19,796 nt of DNA. Source: Clostridiaceae bacterium (GTDB taxonomy: Bacteria; Bacillota; Clostridia; Oscillospirales; Acutalibacteraceae). A program made the position numbers and the translations under genes. Location: assembly GCA_016281115.1 (NCBI GenBank), contig JAEEHZ010000251.1, positions 1 through 19,796 of the forward strand, read 5' to 3'. Of this stretch, positions 1 through 6,281 are shown in pieces. The notes beneath the pieces are model-generated. The model was given only the letters and a program-made list of their open reading frames with translations, did not search any database and was not told where the DNA came from. The number at the start of each line of letters is the position of its first letter. Position 1 is the stretch's first letter.

Positions 1-92
1 CTTCTACCGGTGCCGCCGAGCACACGAATGCACATAAGCTCCTTTGCGCCTGTGTTGTCGGCTACCTTAAGGTAGGTTTGCTGTTGTATCAC
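1..92 (-). CDS. rplN: 50S ribosomal protein L14 (uL14), N-terminal part
   Basis: Only the first 30 codons are in the window; the gene continues beyond base 1. The translation begins MIQQQTYLKVADNTGAK and continues into a CIRVLGG segment, which is the conserved L14 N-terminus. L14 binds 23S rRNA at the subunit interface of the ribosome. The start is GTG (bases 92-90): an AGGAGG site lies 8 nt upstream (bases 101-106) and no ATG is available at the family's usual start. It follows rpsQ by 31 bp, the canonical order at the S10/spc junction. The identity is secure; the rest of the protein cannot be assessed. Confidence 0.95.
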   Translation of the reverse strand, partial: MIQQQTYLKVADNTGAKELMCIRVLGGTGR

Positions 93-123
93 AGTATTTT
101 CCTCCTTTTTTATAAGCCTTTAA

Positions 124-378
124 TTATTTAGCTTTTTCAATAATCTCAACGAGGCGCCATCTCTTGTCCTTTGAAAGGGGACGGGTCTCCATAATCTTAA
201 CCTTATCGCCTACACGGCACTCGTTATTCTCGTCGTGTGCCTTGAACTTGATCGTGCGCTTAACGATCTTTTTGTAAAGCGGATGCTTTACGCTGTTTTC
301 GATAGCAACAACAATTGTTTTGTCCATTTTGTCGCTTACTACCTTACCGACTTCGGTTTTTCTCATATTTCTGTCCAC
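124..378 (-). CDS. rpsQ: 30S ribosomal protein S17 (uS17)
   Basis: This 84-residue protein has the typical length of S17, an OB-fold protein that binds 16S rRNA early in small-subunit assembly. Family hallmarks are RKTEVGKVVSDKMDKTIVV near the N-terminus and the ETRPLSKDKRWRLVEI segment near the C-terminus. The start is GTG at 378-376: a TAAGGAGG site ends 8 nt upstream, while the in-frame ATG at residue 5 lies too far from it. The gene follows rpmC with a 17-bp gap and precedes rplN in the S10 operon. No anomaly is seen apart from the GTG start. Confidence 0.97.
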   Translation of the reverse strand: MDRNMRKTEVGKVVSDKMDKTIVVAIENSVKHPLYKKIVKRTIKFKAHDENNECRVGDKVKIMETRPLSKDKRWRLVEIIEKAK

Positions 379-395
379 AGCTTAATCCTCCTTAC

Positions 396-602
396 TTATG
401 CATTTGCGCCGTCTTCAAGCTCAAACTGACGAAGAACTGTCTGAACTCTCGCAATGTCTCTTTTAACGGCCTTAACGCGCATCGGGTTATCGAGCTGATT
501 TATTGCAAGCTGAAAACGAAGATTAAATAAATCTTTTTTAAGATCTGCAAGCTTTTGCTCAAGCTCTTCTATTGATAATTCTCTAAGCTCTGCTGCTTTC
601 AT
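396..602 (-). CDS. rpmC: 50S ribosomal protein L29 (uL29)
   Basis: A 68-residue, mostly helical protein with the L29 pattern: MKAAELRELSIEELEQKL at the N-terminus and a second helix around LRFQLAINQLDNP. L29 sits near the polypeptide exit tunnel and, in other bacteria, helps form the docking site for trigger factor and SRP. Its ATG shares its A with the last base of the rplP stop codon (TAATG), so translation is probably coupled to rplP. The position between rplP and rpsQ is canonical. Confidence 0.97.
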   Translation of the reverse strand: MKAAELRELSIEELEQKLADLKKDLFNLRFQLAINQLDNPMRVKAVKRDIARVQTVLRQFELEDGANA

Positions 603-1024
603 TATTGCTCAACCCCCGTTTCCTTTTTTATAAACTTACATTTTATAGGAAGCTTGTTAGCTGCAAGTCTCATAGCTTCTCTTGCTGTCTCTTCGGAAAC
701 ACCGCCGAGCTCAAACAAAACTCTGCCGGGCTTAACAACTGCTACCCAATATTCCGGTGAACCTTTACCTGAACCCATTCGAGTTTCGGCAGGCTTTTCG
801 GTAACGGGCTTGTCAGGGAAAATGTTGATCCAAACCTTACCGAATCTTTTGCAGTAACGGGTCATGGCTACACGGGCTGCCTCTATCTGGTTAGATGTGA
901 TCCAGGAGGGCTCAAGCGCCTGAAGGCCGAAATCACCGTATACTACCTTGTTGCCGCGGAGCGCCTTACCTTTAAGACGACCTCTTTGAACGCGGCGATA
1001 TTTAACTCTCTTTGGCAATAACAT
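602..1024 (-). CDS. rplP: 50S ribosomal protein L16 (uL16)
   Basis: The 140-residue product has the usual L16 length and motifs: MLLPKRVKYRR at the N-terminus, GRLKGKALRGN, and the conserved ETRMGSGKG loop that reaches towards the peptidyl-transferase centre and A-site tRNA. L16 is a late-assembling large-subunit protein. The gene overlaps both neighbours by one base in TAATG junctions (with rpsC at 1024 and rpmC at 602), which suggests tight translational coupling through rpsC-rplP-rpmC. No missing motif or frameshift is seen. Confidence 0.97.
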   Translation of the reverse strand: MLLPKRVKYRRVQRGRLKGKALRGNKVVYGDFGLQALEPSWITSNQIEAARVAMTRYCKRFGKVWINIFPDKPVTEKPAETRMGSGKGSPEYWVAVVKPGRVLFELGGVSEETAREAMRLAANKLPIKCKFIKKETGVEQ

Positions 1025-1689
1025 TATTTGCTGCCTCCTTCTCTGCGGGGTTTGCGGGACTCAGCAAAAACTTCGCCCTTATACAACCAAACCTTAACAC
1101 CGATGATGCCGTAGGTTGTATTTGCCTCAGCAAAGCCGTAGTCGATATCGGCTCTTATTGTCTGAAGCGGGATCGTACCCTCGTGATAATGCTCTACACG
1201 AGCGATTTCCGCGCCGCCGAGACGGCCGCTGCACTGAGTTTTTATACCCTTTGCGCCGAGCTTCATAGCTCTGCCGATAGCAGATTTCATAGCGCGGCGG
1301 AAAGATATTCTCTTTTCAAGCTGCTGAGCAATGCTCTCTGCAACGAGCTGAGCATTGAGGTCGGGCATCTTGATTTCTACAATGTTAACATTTACGTGCT
1401 TGCCGAGTATTTTTTCGCATTGGAGGCGCAGCTTTTCAATTTCCGTGCCGCCCTTTCCGATAACCATACCGGGTTTTGCACAATGAATGTGGATTCTTAC
1501 CCTTGAAGCATCACGCTCTATTTCTATTTTAGAGATACCTGCAGGATAAAGCTGTTTCTTAAGAGTACGGCGGAGGTTATAGTCCTCTACAAGTGTATCG
1601 CCGAAATTCTTTGAATTTGCAAACCAGCGTGAATCCCAATCGTTAATTACGCCTACACGCAAACCGTGCGGATGAACTTTCTGGCCCAT
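1024..1689 (-). CDS. rpsC: 30S ribosomal protein S3 (uS3)
   Basis: This 221-residue protein starts MGQKVHPHGLRVGVI, the S3 signature. A type II KH domain follows with the GKGG loop at residues 78-81, and the C-terminal half holds the second conserved domain (RRAMKSAIGRAM, GRLGGAEIAR). S3 lies at the mRNA entry channel of the small subunit and contributes to helicase activity on mRNA. The gene follows rplV by 15 bp with a GGAGG site upstream. The stop codon overlaps the start of rplP. Confidence 0.98.
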   Translation of the reverse strand: MGQKVHPHGLRVGVINDWDSRWFANSKNFGDTLVEDYNLRRTLKKQLYPAGISKIEIERDASRVRIHIHCAKPGMVIGKGGTEIEKLRLQCEKILGKHVNVNIVEIKMPDLNAQLVAESIAQQLEKRISFRRAMKSAIGRAMKLGAKGIKTQCSGRLGGAEIARVEHYHEGTIPLQTIRADIDYGFAEANTTYGIIGVKVWLYKGEVFAESRKPRREGGSK

Positions 1690-1704
1690 TTGTATACCTC
1701 CTCC

Positions 1705-2040
1705 TTATTCCTTTTCTTTAAGCACTAATTTAATGTGCGAGGTCTTTTTATCTATTCTGTACGCGCGACCCTGTGCTCTGGGGCGTATGCGCTTAAGTAT
1801 AGGACCTTGGCTTACTGAACATTCTGCAACATAAAGATTTGCAACGTCCATATTGTGGTTATTCTCAGCATTTGCCATAGCTGACTTGAGCAACTTTTGC
1901 AAGTCTTCACAAGCAGCCTTCGGGGTATGCTTGAGGATAGCCATTGCAAGATTAACGGGCTTATTTCTTATAAGATCAAGCACGATTTTAACCTTGCGTG
2001 GTGATATTCTTAAATAATTTAATTCTGCTCTGGCTTCCAT
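1705..2040 (-). CDS. rplV: 50S ribosomal protein L22 (uL22)
   Basis: A 111-residue product with the L22 start EARAELNYLRISPRKVKIV and the long C-terminal beta-hairpin segment around GPILKRIRPRAQGRAY, which in known ribosomes lines the nascent-chain exit tunnel and is a site of macrolide-resistance changes. The hairpin is of normal length here, with no visible insertion or deletion. The ATG at 2040 has an AAAGGAG site about 11 nt upstream. The gene sits between rpsS and rpsC as expected. Confidence 0.97.
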   Translation of the reverse strand: MEARAELNYLRISPRKVKIVLDLIRNKPVNLAMAILKHTPKAACEDLQKLLKSAMANAENNHNMDVANLYVAECSVSQGPILKRIRPRAQGRAYRIDKKTSHIKLVLKEKE

Positions 2041-2062
2041 TATTCACACACTCCTTTCGGCA

Positions 2063-2338
2063 TTACTTCTTAGTTGTTTTAGAACCGGCATGACCTCTGA
2101 AGGTTCTTGTGGGAGCAAACTCACCGAGCTTGTGTCCAACCATATCTTCTGTTACATATACCGGAACGTGCTTACGGCCGTCGTGAACGGCGAAAGTATG
2201 ACCAACGAACTCAGGGAATATTGTTGAGCTTCTGCTCCAGGTCTTGAGTATTCTCTTCTCGCCGGTTTTGTTCATTTCTTCGACCCTTTTGAACAGTACA
2301 GGCTGTACAAAAGGACCCTTTTTTGCGCTTCTTCCCAT
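2063..2338 (-). CDS. rpsS: 30S ribosomal protein S19 (uS19)
   Basis: The 91-residue protein carries the S19 signatures MGRSAKKGPFV, KTWSRSSTIFPEFVGHTFAVHDGRK in overlapping segments, and the terminal APTRTFRGHAG motif. S19 binds the 16S rRNA head together with S13 and contacts the A-site finger of 23S rRNA. The ATG at 2338 is preceded by an AAAGGAG site at 9 nt. It follows rplB by 27 bp. Sequence and length are ordinary. Confidence 0.97.
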   Translation of the reverse strand: MGRSAKKGPFVQPVLFKRVEEMNKTGEKRILKTWSRSSTIFPEFVGHTFAVHDGRKHVPVYVTEDMVGHKLGEFAPTRTFRGHAGSKTTKK

Positions 2339-2365
2339 AGTTAAAAGCTCCTTTCTGTATGCCTA

Positions 2366-3199
2366 TTACTTACCGTTTCTGCGTTTTACTATCAGCTTGT
2401 CTGAAGCTTTGTGCTTCTTACGTGTCTTGTAACCGAGTGCGGGTTTACCCCAAGGTGTTACAGGACCCGGACGGCCGATCGGGCTCTTACCTTCACCACC
2501 GCCGTGGGGGTGGTCGTTCGGGTTCATTACAGAACCTCTGACTGTCGGTCTCCAGCCCATATTTCTCTTACGGCCCGCTTTACCGATTTTAACGTTTTCG
2601 TGGTCGGTGTTGCCAACCTGACCTATTGTTGCCATGCAGGCTGCGGGAACGTTTCTTAACTCACCCGAAGGAAGTCTTAAAAGTGCCATTCCGTTTTCTT
2701 TTGCCATAAGCTGAGCCATATTACCTGCTGCACGGGCGAGCTGTGCGCCTCTGCCGGGATAAAGCTCTACGTTATGGATGAATGTACCTGTAGGAATCGC
2801 GCTGAGCGGTAATGCGTTGCCGGGTTTGATATCGGCGCCTTCGCCTGCTACAACAGCGTCGCCTACTTTAAGACCAACGGGAGCAATTATATATGCCTTT
2901 TCGCCGTCTTCGTACTCTACAAGCGCGATGTGTGCGCTTCTGTTAGGATCATACTCTATTGTTTTTACTATACCGTTTACATCAAACTTTTGACGCTTGA
3001 AGTCTATTATACGGTATTTTCTTCTGTTGCCGCCGCCTCTGTGACGAACGGTGATTCTGCCGTAGCTGTTGCGGCCCGCGTTTTTCTTAAGCGGTGCAAG
3101 CAAGCTTTTTTCCGGACCGCACTTTGACAGTCCGCTGTAATCTGTAACCGACATATTACGGCGTGAATTTGAAGTCGGTTTATAAACTCTTATAGCCAA
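2366..3199 (-). CDS. rplB: 50S ribosomal protein L2 (uL2)
   Basis: This 277-residue protein is full length for L2, a primary 23S rRNA-binding protein needed for subunit association and peptidyl-transferase activity. It starts MAIRVYKPTS, has the RHRGGGNRRKYR segment, and keeps the NDHPHGGGEG motif with His230, the counterpart of E. coli His229. The start codon is TTG (3199-3197), chosen because a GAGGAGAG site lies about 9 nt upstream and because the family sequence begins exactly there. The 78-bp gap to rplW is the longest in this operon after the leader. Confidence 0.97.
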   Translation of the reverse strand: MAIRVYKPTSNSRRNMSVTDYSGLSKCGPEKSLLAPLKKNAGRNSYGRITVRHRGGGNRRKYRIIDFKRQKFDVNGIVKTIEYDPNRSAHIALVEYEDGEKAYIIAPVGLKVGDAVVAGEGADIKPGNALPLSAIPTGTFIHNVELYPGRGAQLARAAGNMAQLMAKENGMALLRLPSGELRNVPAACMATIGQVGNTDHENVKIGKAGRKRNMGWRPTVRGSVMNPNDHPHGGGEGKSPIGRPGPVTPWGKPALGYKTRKKHKASDKLIVKRRNGK

Positions 3200-3277
3200 T
3201 TTAATTCACTCTCCTCATGATGGCTTTGCGGGATTTGGCTTATCCCATACATTCTGCCTGTAGATTTTTATGCAGGC

Positions 3278-3568
3278 TTACATCATGCCCTCAAAAAATT
3301 CCAAACTCTTGCTGTCGGGTGTAAGGGTTACGTATGCTTTTTTCCAGCTTCTTGTATATCCGCTGGTTCTGCCTCTGCGGCGCATCTGACCTCTTACGTT
3401 AACAGTTGTTACCTTTGCTACCTTAACGTTGAAAACTTCTTCAACAGCCTTTGCTATCTCGATCTTTCCCGCGTCTTTGGCAACCTCAAAGGTGTATTTC
3501 TTATCTGCTATTCCGCTCATTGACTTTTCAGTAATGATAGGACGTATGATTATATCATGTGCTGTCAT
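3278..3568 (-). CDS. rplW: 50S ribosomal protein L23 (uL23)
   Basis: A 96-residue product with the L23 core IIIRPIITEKSM at the N-terminus and the segment FNVKVAKVTTVNVRGQMRR in the middle, which includes the basic loop. L23 surrounds the polypeptide exit and, in other bacteria, is the main ribosomal contact for trigger factor and SRP. Its ATG overlaps the stop of rplD by one base (TAATG), so the two are probably translationally coupled. Nothing unusual is seen in the protein. Confidence 0.97.
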   Translation of the reverse strand: MTAHDIIIRPIITEKSMSGIADKKYTFEVAKDAGKIEIAKAVEEVFNVKVAKVTTVNVRGQMRRRGRTSGYTRSWKKAYVTLTPDSKSLEFFEGMM

Positions 3569-4194
3569 TATGCATATACCTCCTCAAGACGCTCAACAGC
3601 CTGCTTAACTATTATAAGCTTGTCTGCATTGAGCATATCATAAACGCAAAGAGCGTTTACAGGAGCAGCTTTTACTCCGGGAAGGTTTGCAGCTGACTTA
3701 TAAACCTTGCTGTCGGCAGTTTCCGTAACGATAAGCGCTTTCTTGTCGCCTACGCCCAGATCCTCAAGCATTTTTGCTACAACCTTTGTCTTGTATCCTT
3801 CAAGTGAAAGGTTATCAAGAACGATGAAGTCTTCGCTTGCTACTTTAGAAGAAAGAGCCGATTTCATAGCGAGCTTTCTTTCCTTCTTATTTACATCAAA
3901 GCCGTAATCTCTCGGCTTAACGGCGAATACCATACCGCCGTGTCTCCATTGAGGAGCTCTTGTAGAACCTTGTCTTGCGTGACCTGTTCCTTTTTGTCTC
4001 CACGGTTTTTTGCCGCCGCCGGAAACCTCTGAACGGGTAAGAGCAGACTGTGTGCCCTGACGCTGGTTTGCGAGATAATTAACAACCATCTTGTGCATTA
4101 CAGCAGTATTGGGCTCTATACCGAAAACGCTTTCGGCAAGTTCCATTGTACCGACGTTTTTGCCGGTCATATCTAATACATTTACGTTAGGCAT
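3568..4194 (-). CDS. rplD: 50S ribosomal protein L4 (uL4)
   Basis: The 208-residue protein has the L4 globular domain and the long extended loop carrying KKPWRQKGTGHARQGSTRAP, which in ribosome structures reaches into the exit tunnel next to L22. In E. coli, L4 also represses its own operon by binding the S10 leader; whether it does so here is unknown, but a long structured leader precedes rpsJ at 5224-5541. The ATG at 4194 has a GGAGG site upstream. The gene follows rplC by 17 bp and overlaps rplW by one base. Confidence 0.97.
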   Translation of the reverse strand: MPNVNVLDMTGKNVGTMELAESVFGIEPNTAVMHKMVVNYLANQRQGTQSALTRSEVSGGGKKPWRQKGTGHARQGSTRAPQWRHGGMVFAVKPRDYGFDVNKKERKLAMKSALSSKVASEDFIVLDNLSLEGYKTKVVAKMLEDLGVGDKKALIVTETADSKVYKSAANLPGVKAAPVNALCVYDMLNADKLIIVKQAVERLEEVYA

Positions 4195-4211
4195 TTAAAC
4201 TCCTCCTTCCC

Positions 4212-4844
4212 TTAAGCCTTGCAGCTGTCTCTGAGGATAACCGTTCCGCCGTTAGGACCGGGAACCGCACCCTTTACTGCGATGAGATTGTTTTCGGCGT
4301 CTACCTTAGCAACTGTAAGGTTTTGAACCGTAACTCTCTCTGCGCCCAAGTGACCTGCCATTTTCTTGCCCTTCCAAACTCTTGAAGGATCTGAGCAAGA
4401 ACCGATTGAACCGCCGTGACGGGCAACAGGACCCGAACCGTGAGACTCTTTAAGTCTTTGGAAGTTCCAGCGCTTTATAACGCCGGCGTAGCCCTTACCT
4501 TTGCTTGTGCCGGTAACATCAACTCTGTCACCCTCTGCAAAAGTGTCTGCTTTCAAAAGCTGACCTACCTCGTATTTTGAAGTATCTTCAAATCTGAACT
4601 CTCTGAGAACCTTTTTGGGTGCTACGTTGTTCTTTTTGAAATGACCTTCAAGCGGTTTTGTCATATGCTTTGCTTTCAGAGCACCAAAACCGATCTGAAC
4701 TGCTGCATAGCCGTCATTTTCTACTGTTTTCATAGCGGTTACCATACACGGACCTGCTTCAAGAACAGTAACAGGGATAACGTTGCCCTTTTCATCGAAG
4801 ATCTGTGTCATACCGATCTTCTTGGCGATTAAGCCCTTTTGCAT
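4212..4844 (-). CDS. rplC: 50S ribosomal protein L3 (uL3)
   Basis: The 210-residue product begins MQKGLIAKKIGMTQIF, the standard L3 start, and carries the central loop RWNFQRLKESHGSGPVARHGG and the KGKKMAGHLG segment that approaches the peptidyl-transferase centre. E. coli L3 has Gln150, which is methylated, at the position that is His in this KKMAGH motif; the change is a family variation I would not over-read. The ATG has an AGGAGG site 8 nt upstream. It follows rpsJ after 67 bp, which contain a small hairpin. Confidence 0.97.
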   Translation of the reverse strand: MQKGLIAKKIGMTQIFDEKGNVIPVTVLEAGPCMVTAMKTVENDGYAAVQIGFGALKAKHMTKPLEGHFKKNNVAPKKVLREFRFEDTSKYEVGQLLKADTFAEGDRVDVTGTSKGKGYAGVIKRWNFQRLKESHGSGPVARHGGSIGSCSDPSRVWKGKKMAGHLGAERVTVQNLTVAKVDAENNLIAVKGAVPGPNGGTVILRDSCKA

Positions 4845-4870
4845 AATATTTTCCTCCTATAAGGTTATTG

Positions 4871-4886
4871 GTTGGATTTCTCCAAC
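4871..4886 (-). other. Small RNA hairpin between rpsJ and rplC
   Basis: On the minus-strand transcript, GUUGGA-GAAA-UCCAAC forms a perfect 6-bp stem closed by a GAAA (GNRA-type) tetraloop. It has no U-tract, so it is not a terminator. It may stabilise or mark processing of the polycistronic mRNA; this is inference only. Confidence 0.4.
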
Positions 4887-4911
4887 TTGACCTGCATGCG
4901 GTTGGTTGAAA

Positions 4912-5223
4912 TCAGAATTTAATTTCGATCTCAACGCCTGCAGGGAGTTCCAAACTCGTGAGAGTTTCAACTGTTTTGTTAGACGGTCTGAGAATGTCGA
5001 TAAGTCTCTTGTGAGTTCTCATCTCAAACTGCTCTCTGCTGTCCTTATACTTGTGAACAGCTCTAAGAATCGTGATTATTTGCTTTTCAGTGGGAAGCGG
5101 CACGGGACCTGAAACCTTCGCGCCTGTTCTCTTTGCTGTGGCAACAATCTTCTCAGCGGACTGATCAACTAACTGATGATCGTAACCTTTGAGTCTGATT
5201 CTTATTTTCTCCTTCACTGCCAT
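4912..5223 (-). CDS. rpsJ: 30S ribosomal protein S10 (uS10), first gene of the operon
   Basis: This 103-residue protein matches S10 throughout: KIRIRLKGYDHQLVDQSAEKI at the N-terminus in overlapping segments, GPVPLPTEKQIITILRA, and the KRLIDILRPSNKTVETL segment. S10 is a small-subunit head protein and, in complex with NusB, also works in transcription antitermination. It is the promoter-proximal gene of the cluster that runs to the window edge. The ATG at 5223 is preceded by an AAGGAGG site at about 7 nt. Confidence 0.98.
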   Translation of the reverse strand: MAVKEKIRIRLKGYDHQLVDQSAEKIVATAKRTGAKVSGPVPLPTEKQIITILRAVHKYKDSREQFEMRTHKRLIDILRPSNKTVETLTSLELPAGVEIEIKF

Positions 5224-5541
5224 TTCTACGCCTCCTTAAAATTTTCAGTTGGCGGGCGGAATGCCCTCGAACCTTTGTTTACACCCATCCGGGTGTTTCA
5301 TCGCAACTCATTTAAAAACGGACTAACAACTGCGTTAATCCGACTCACAAGGCTCTAAGGCACTCAGACATAACACGACCGCAGCATACGGCCGCACTTT
5401 GCCTAAATGTTAACTTTTGTCGCCCGGTTTAAAATCGGACATACTCCACGGAAAAACCGGCACATAATGCCGCAACCTCCCGCTTCAACGCCATATAACT
5501 CCGCATATTTTGGGCGCACTGCCCTTATATTGCATCGTTGC
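5224..5541 (-). promoter_or_regulatory. Long structured 5' leader of the S10 operon
   Basis: From the predicted start of transcription near 5541 to the rpsJ ATG there are about 318 untranslated nt. Visible hairpins, in transcript order, are: CCGGTTT/AAACCGG (5454-5460 with 5424-5430); a 9-bp stem followed by five U (5342-5314, listed separately); ACACCC-GGAT-GGGTGT (5296-5281); and GGGC-ATTCC-GCCC (5266-5254) just ahead of the Shine-Dalgarno sequence. Structured leaders are a known control site for S10 operons, bound by L4 in E. coli. Which protein, if any, acts here cannot be told. Confidence 0.6.
5314..5342 (-). terminator. Attenuator-like hairpin inside the S10 leader
   Basis: On the minus-strand RNA, CGGAUUAAC pairs with GUUAGUCCG (9 bp, one G-U pair) around a GCAGUU loop, followed at once by UUUUU. 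This is an intrinsic-terminator layout within the leader, about 90 nt before rpsJ. It is weaker (AU-rich stem, short U-tract) than a typical end-of-operon terminator, which would fit a regulated attenuator. No mutually exclusive antiterminator is proven, though CUGCG upstream could pair with CGCAG in the stem and loop. Confidence 0.45.
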
Positions 5542-5547
5542 CTGAGT

Positions 5548-5576
5548 ATTCTACCAAAAAGTCAAGTAAAATGCAA
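5548..5576 (-). promoter_or_regulatory. Sigma-A type promoter of the S10 operon
   Basis: On the minus strand TTGCAT (5576-5571) and TAGAAT (5553-5548) are separated by exactly 17 bp, and the -10 is preceded by TGG, an extended -10. The stretch upstream (about 5577-5605) is almost pure A/T with A-runs and may act as an UP element, as expected for a strong ribosomal-protein promoter. Predicted start is near 5541. Confidence 0.65.
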
Positions 5577-5629
5577 GCTTTTTTACTTATTTTTTTATAT
5601 TTGGCAAAATTTCGGCGATTTTCAGATGA

Positions 5630-5660
5630 TTGCACAAATGTTACAGCAAATTTTGTGCAA
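5630..5660. repeat. Perfect 9-bp inverted repeat upstream of the S10 promoter
   Basis: TTGCACAAA (5630-5638) and TTTGTGCAA (5652-5660) are perfect inverted repeats separated by 13 bp. There is no T-run directly after the stem on either strand, so it does not look like a terminator. It lies about 55 bp upstream of the S10 -35 box and could be a binding site for a dimeric regulator. The rest of 5577-5732 holds only AT-rich DNA and no credible gene. Confidence 0.5.
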
Positions 5661-5732
5661 CATTACAATAAAAAGTGTTTTTAATTATACTGATGTTTCA
5701 TAAGCCGTTTTTTATACTTTTTTACATCTGTT

Positions 5733-5900
5733 CTGCCCTCATGCCGGGCAGGCACTTACTTTGTCTCGCAACAAAGTAAGCAAAATGCGCCAAAGGGACA
5801 ACCTATCGACGGTTTTCCCTTTGGAATCCCTTTCGCGACCACCCTGGGGAGTGGCTCCCTTTACACAAGGGAGCCGATATAGCCGACGAACAGTGTTCGT
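5733..5900. repeat. Composite palindromic intergenic repeat (five hairpins)
   Basis: Five back-to-back inverted repeats fill this stretch: CTGCCC/GGGCAG (5733-5751); CTTACTTTGT/ACAAAGTAAG with a 6-nt loop (5755-5780); CCAAAGGGA/TCCCTTTGG with an inner AACC/GGTT (5790-5824); GGCTCCCTT/AAGGGAGCC with a 5-nt loop (5853-5875); and ACGAACA-g-TGTTCGT (5886-5900). It is richer in G+C than the DNA around it and encodes no credible protein. The layout resembles REP/MITE-like dispersed repeats; the AAAGGGAGC module recalls repeats I believe are common in gut Clostridia, but copy number cannot be tested here. Confidence 0.65.
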
Positions 5901-5907
5901 GTCTACT

Positions 5908-5951
5908 AAAAAGCCGGAAGAAACGTCTGTTCCAACATTTCTCCCGGCTTT
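5908..5951 (-). terminator. Strong intrinsic terminator after the yfhO operon
   Basis: On the minus strand AAAGCCGGGAGAAA (from 5951) pairs with TTTCTTCCGGCTTT (to 5910): 14 bp with a single G-U, a 14-nt loop, and a run of five T ending the structure. It lies 26 bp past the stop of the 94-residue hypothetical gene, so it closes that operon before the repeat and the S10 promoter. Confidence 0.85.
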
Positions 5952-5977
5952 AAAATGCCATTTTAACAAATCATAAA

Positions 5978-6262
5978 TCAGCTTTTTCCCGCCAATGCTC
6001 TGTCGAGCCACACGGCGGCAATATCCATTGCAAGGTAAAGGCTGTCTTTTTCGCTTGCCTTTATCACCTGCTTACGCGGTGAAAGGCTCATATCCGTACT
6101 CATAAGCTGAATTGCCACCTTATCGGCAAATTCTTTGTCGCCCACCTTTTTCTTTGACTTTATTGTCATTCTTATTACGTAATCGTCGCGCAGATCTCCA
6201 TAATAAATCACATCTCCGCATCTTACAAGCGGTTTTCCTTTATATAATTGAAAATCAGCCAT
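5978..6262 (-). CDS. Conserved hypothetical protein, 94 aa
   Basis: I do not recognise a named function. The 94-residue protein starts MADFQLYKGKPLVRCGDVIYYG, has a beta-rich first half, and a C-terminal helix (SLYLAMDIAAVWLDRALAG). No signal peptide, membrane segment or catalytic motif is visible, so it is probably a small cytosolic protein. It resembles small conserved hypotheticals I recall from Clostridia, but I cannot name a family. The ATG at 6262 has a GGAGGT site 8 nt upstream. It follows the glycosyltransferase by 19 bp and is the last gene before the terminator at 5908-5951, so it is likely co-transcribed with the surface-glycosylation pair. Confidence 0.85.
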   Translation of the reverse strand: MADFQLYKGKPLVRCGDVIYYGDLRDDYVIRMTIKSKKKVGDKEFADKVAIQLMSTDMSLSPRKQVIKASEKDSLYLAMDIAAVWLDRALAGKS

Positions 6263-6281
6263 TGTTTATTACCTCCGTACC

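Noticed and set aside
1012..1506. A 164-codon plus-strand reading frame
   Set aside because: It is antisense to rpsC and follows its codon pattern; no ribosome binding site and no family resemblance.
3254..3275. Hairpin in the rplB-rplW gap as a terminator
   Set aside because: Only five continuous base pairs form before a mismatch, and no T-run follows on the minus strand.
5684..5689. A TATAAT on the minus strand as an extra upstream S10 promoter
   Set aside because: No acceptable -35 box lies 16-18 bp upstream, whereas the promoter at 5548-5576 has both boxes and an extended -10.
5407..5703. A 98-codon plus-strand reading frame opposite the S10 leader and promoter
   Set aside because: It has no ribosome binding site and no recognisable motif, and it runs through the predicted promoter and leader on the other strand.
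5733..5900. CRISPR array
   Set aside because: The inverted repeats differ from one another in sequence and there are no regular spacers or direct repeats.
5739..6011. A 90-codon minus-strand reading frame covering the repeat and the end of the 94-residue gene
   Set aside because: It lies inside the multi-hairpin repeat and the terminator, overlaps a better supported gene, and its translation looks like palindrome-derived low-quality sequence.
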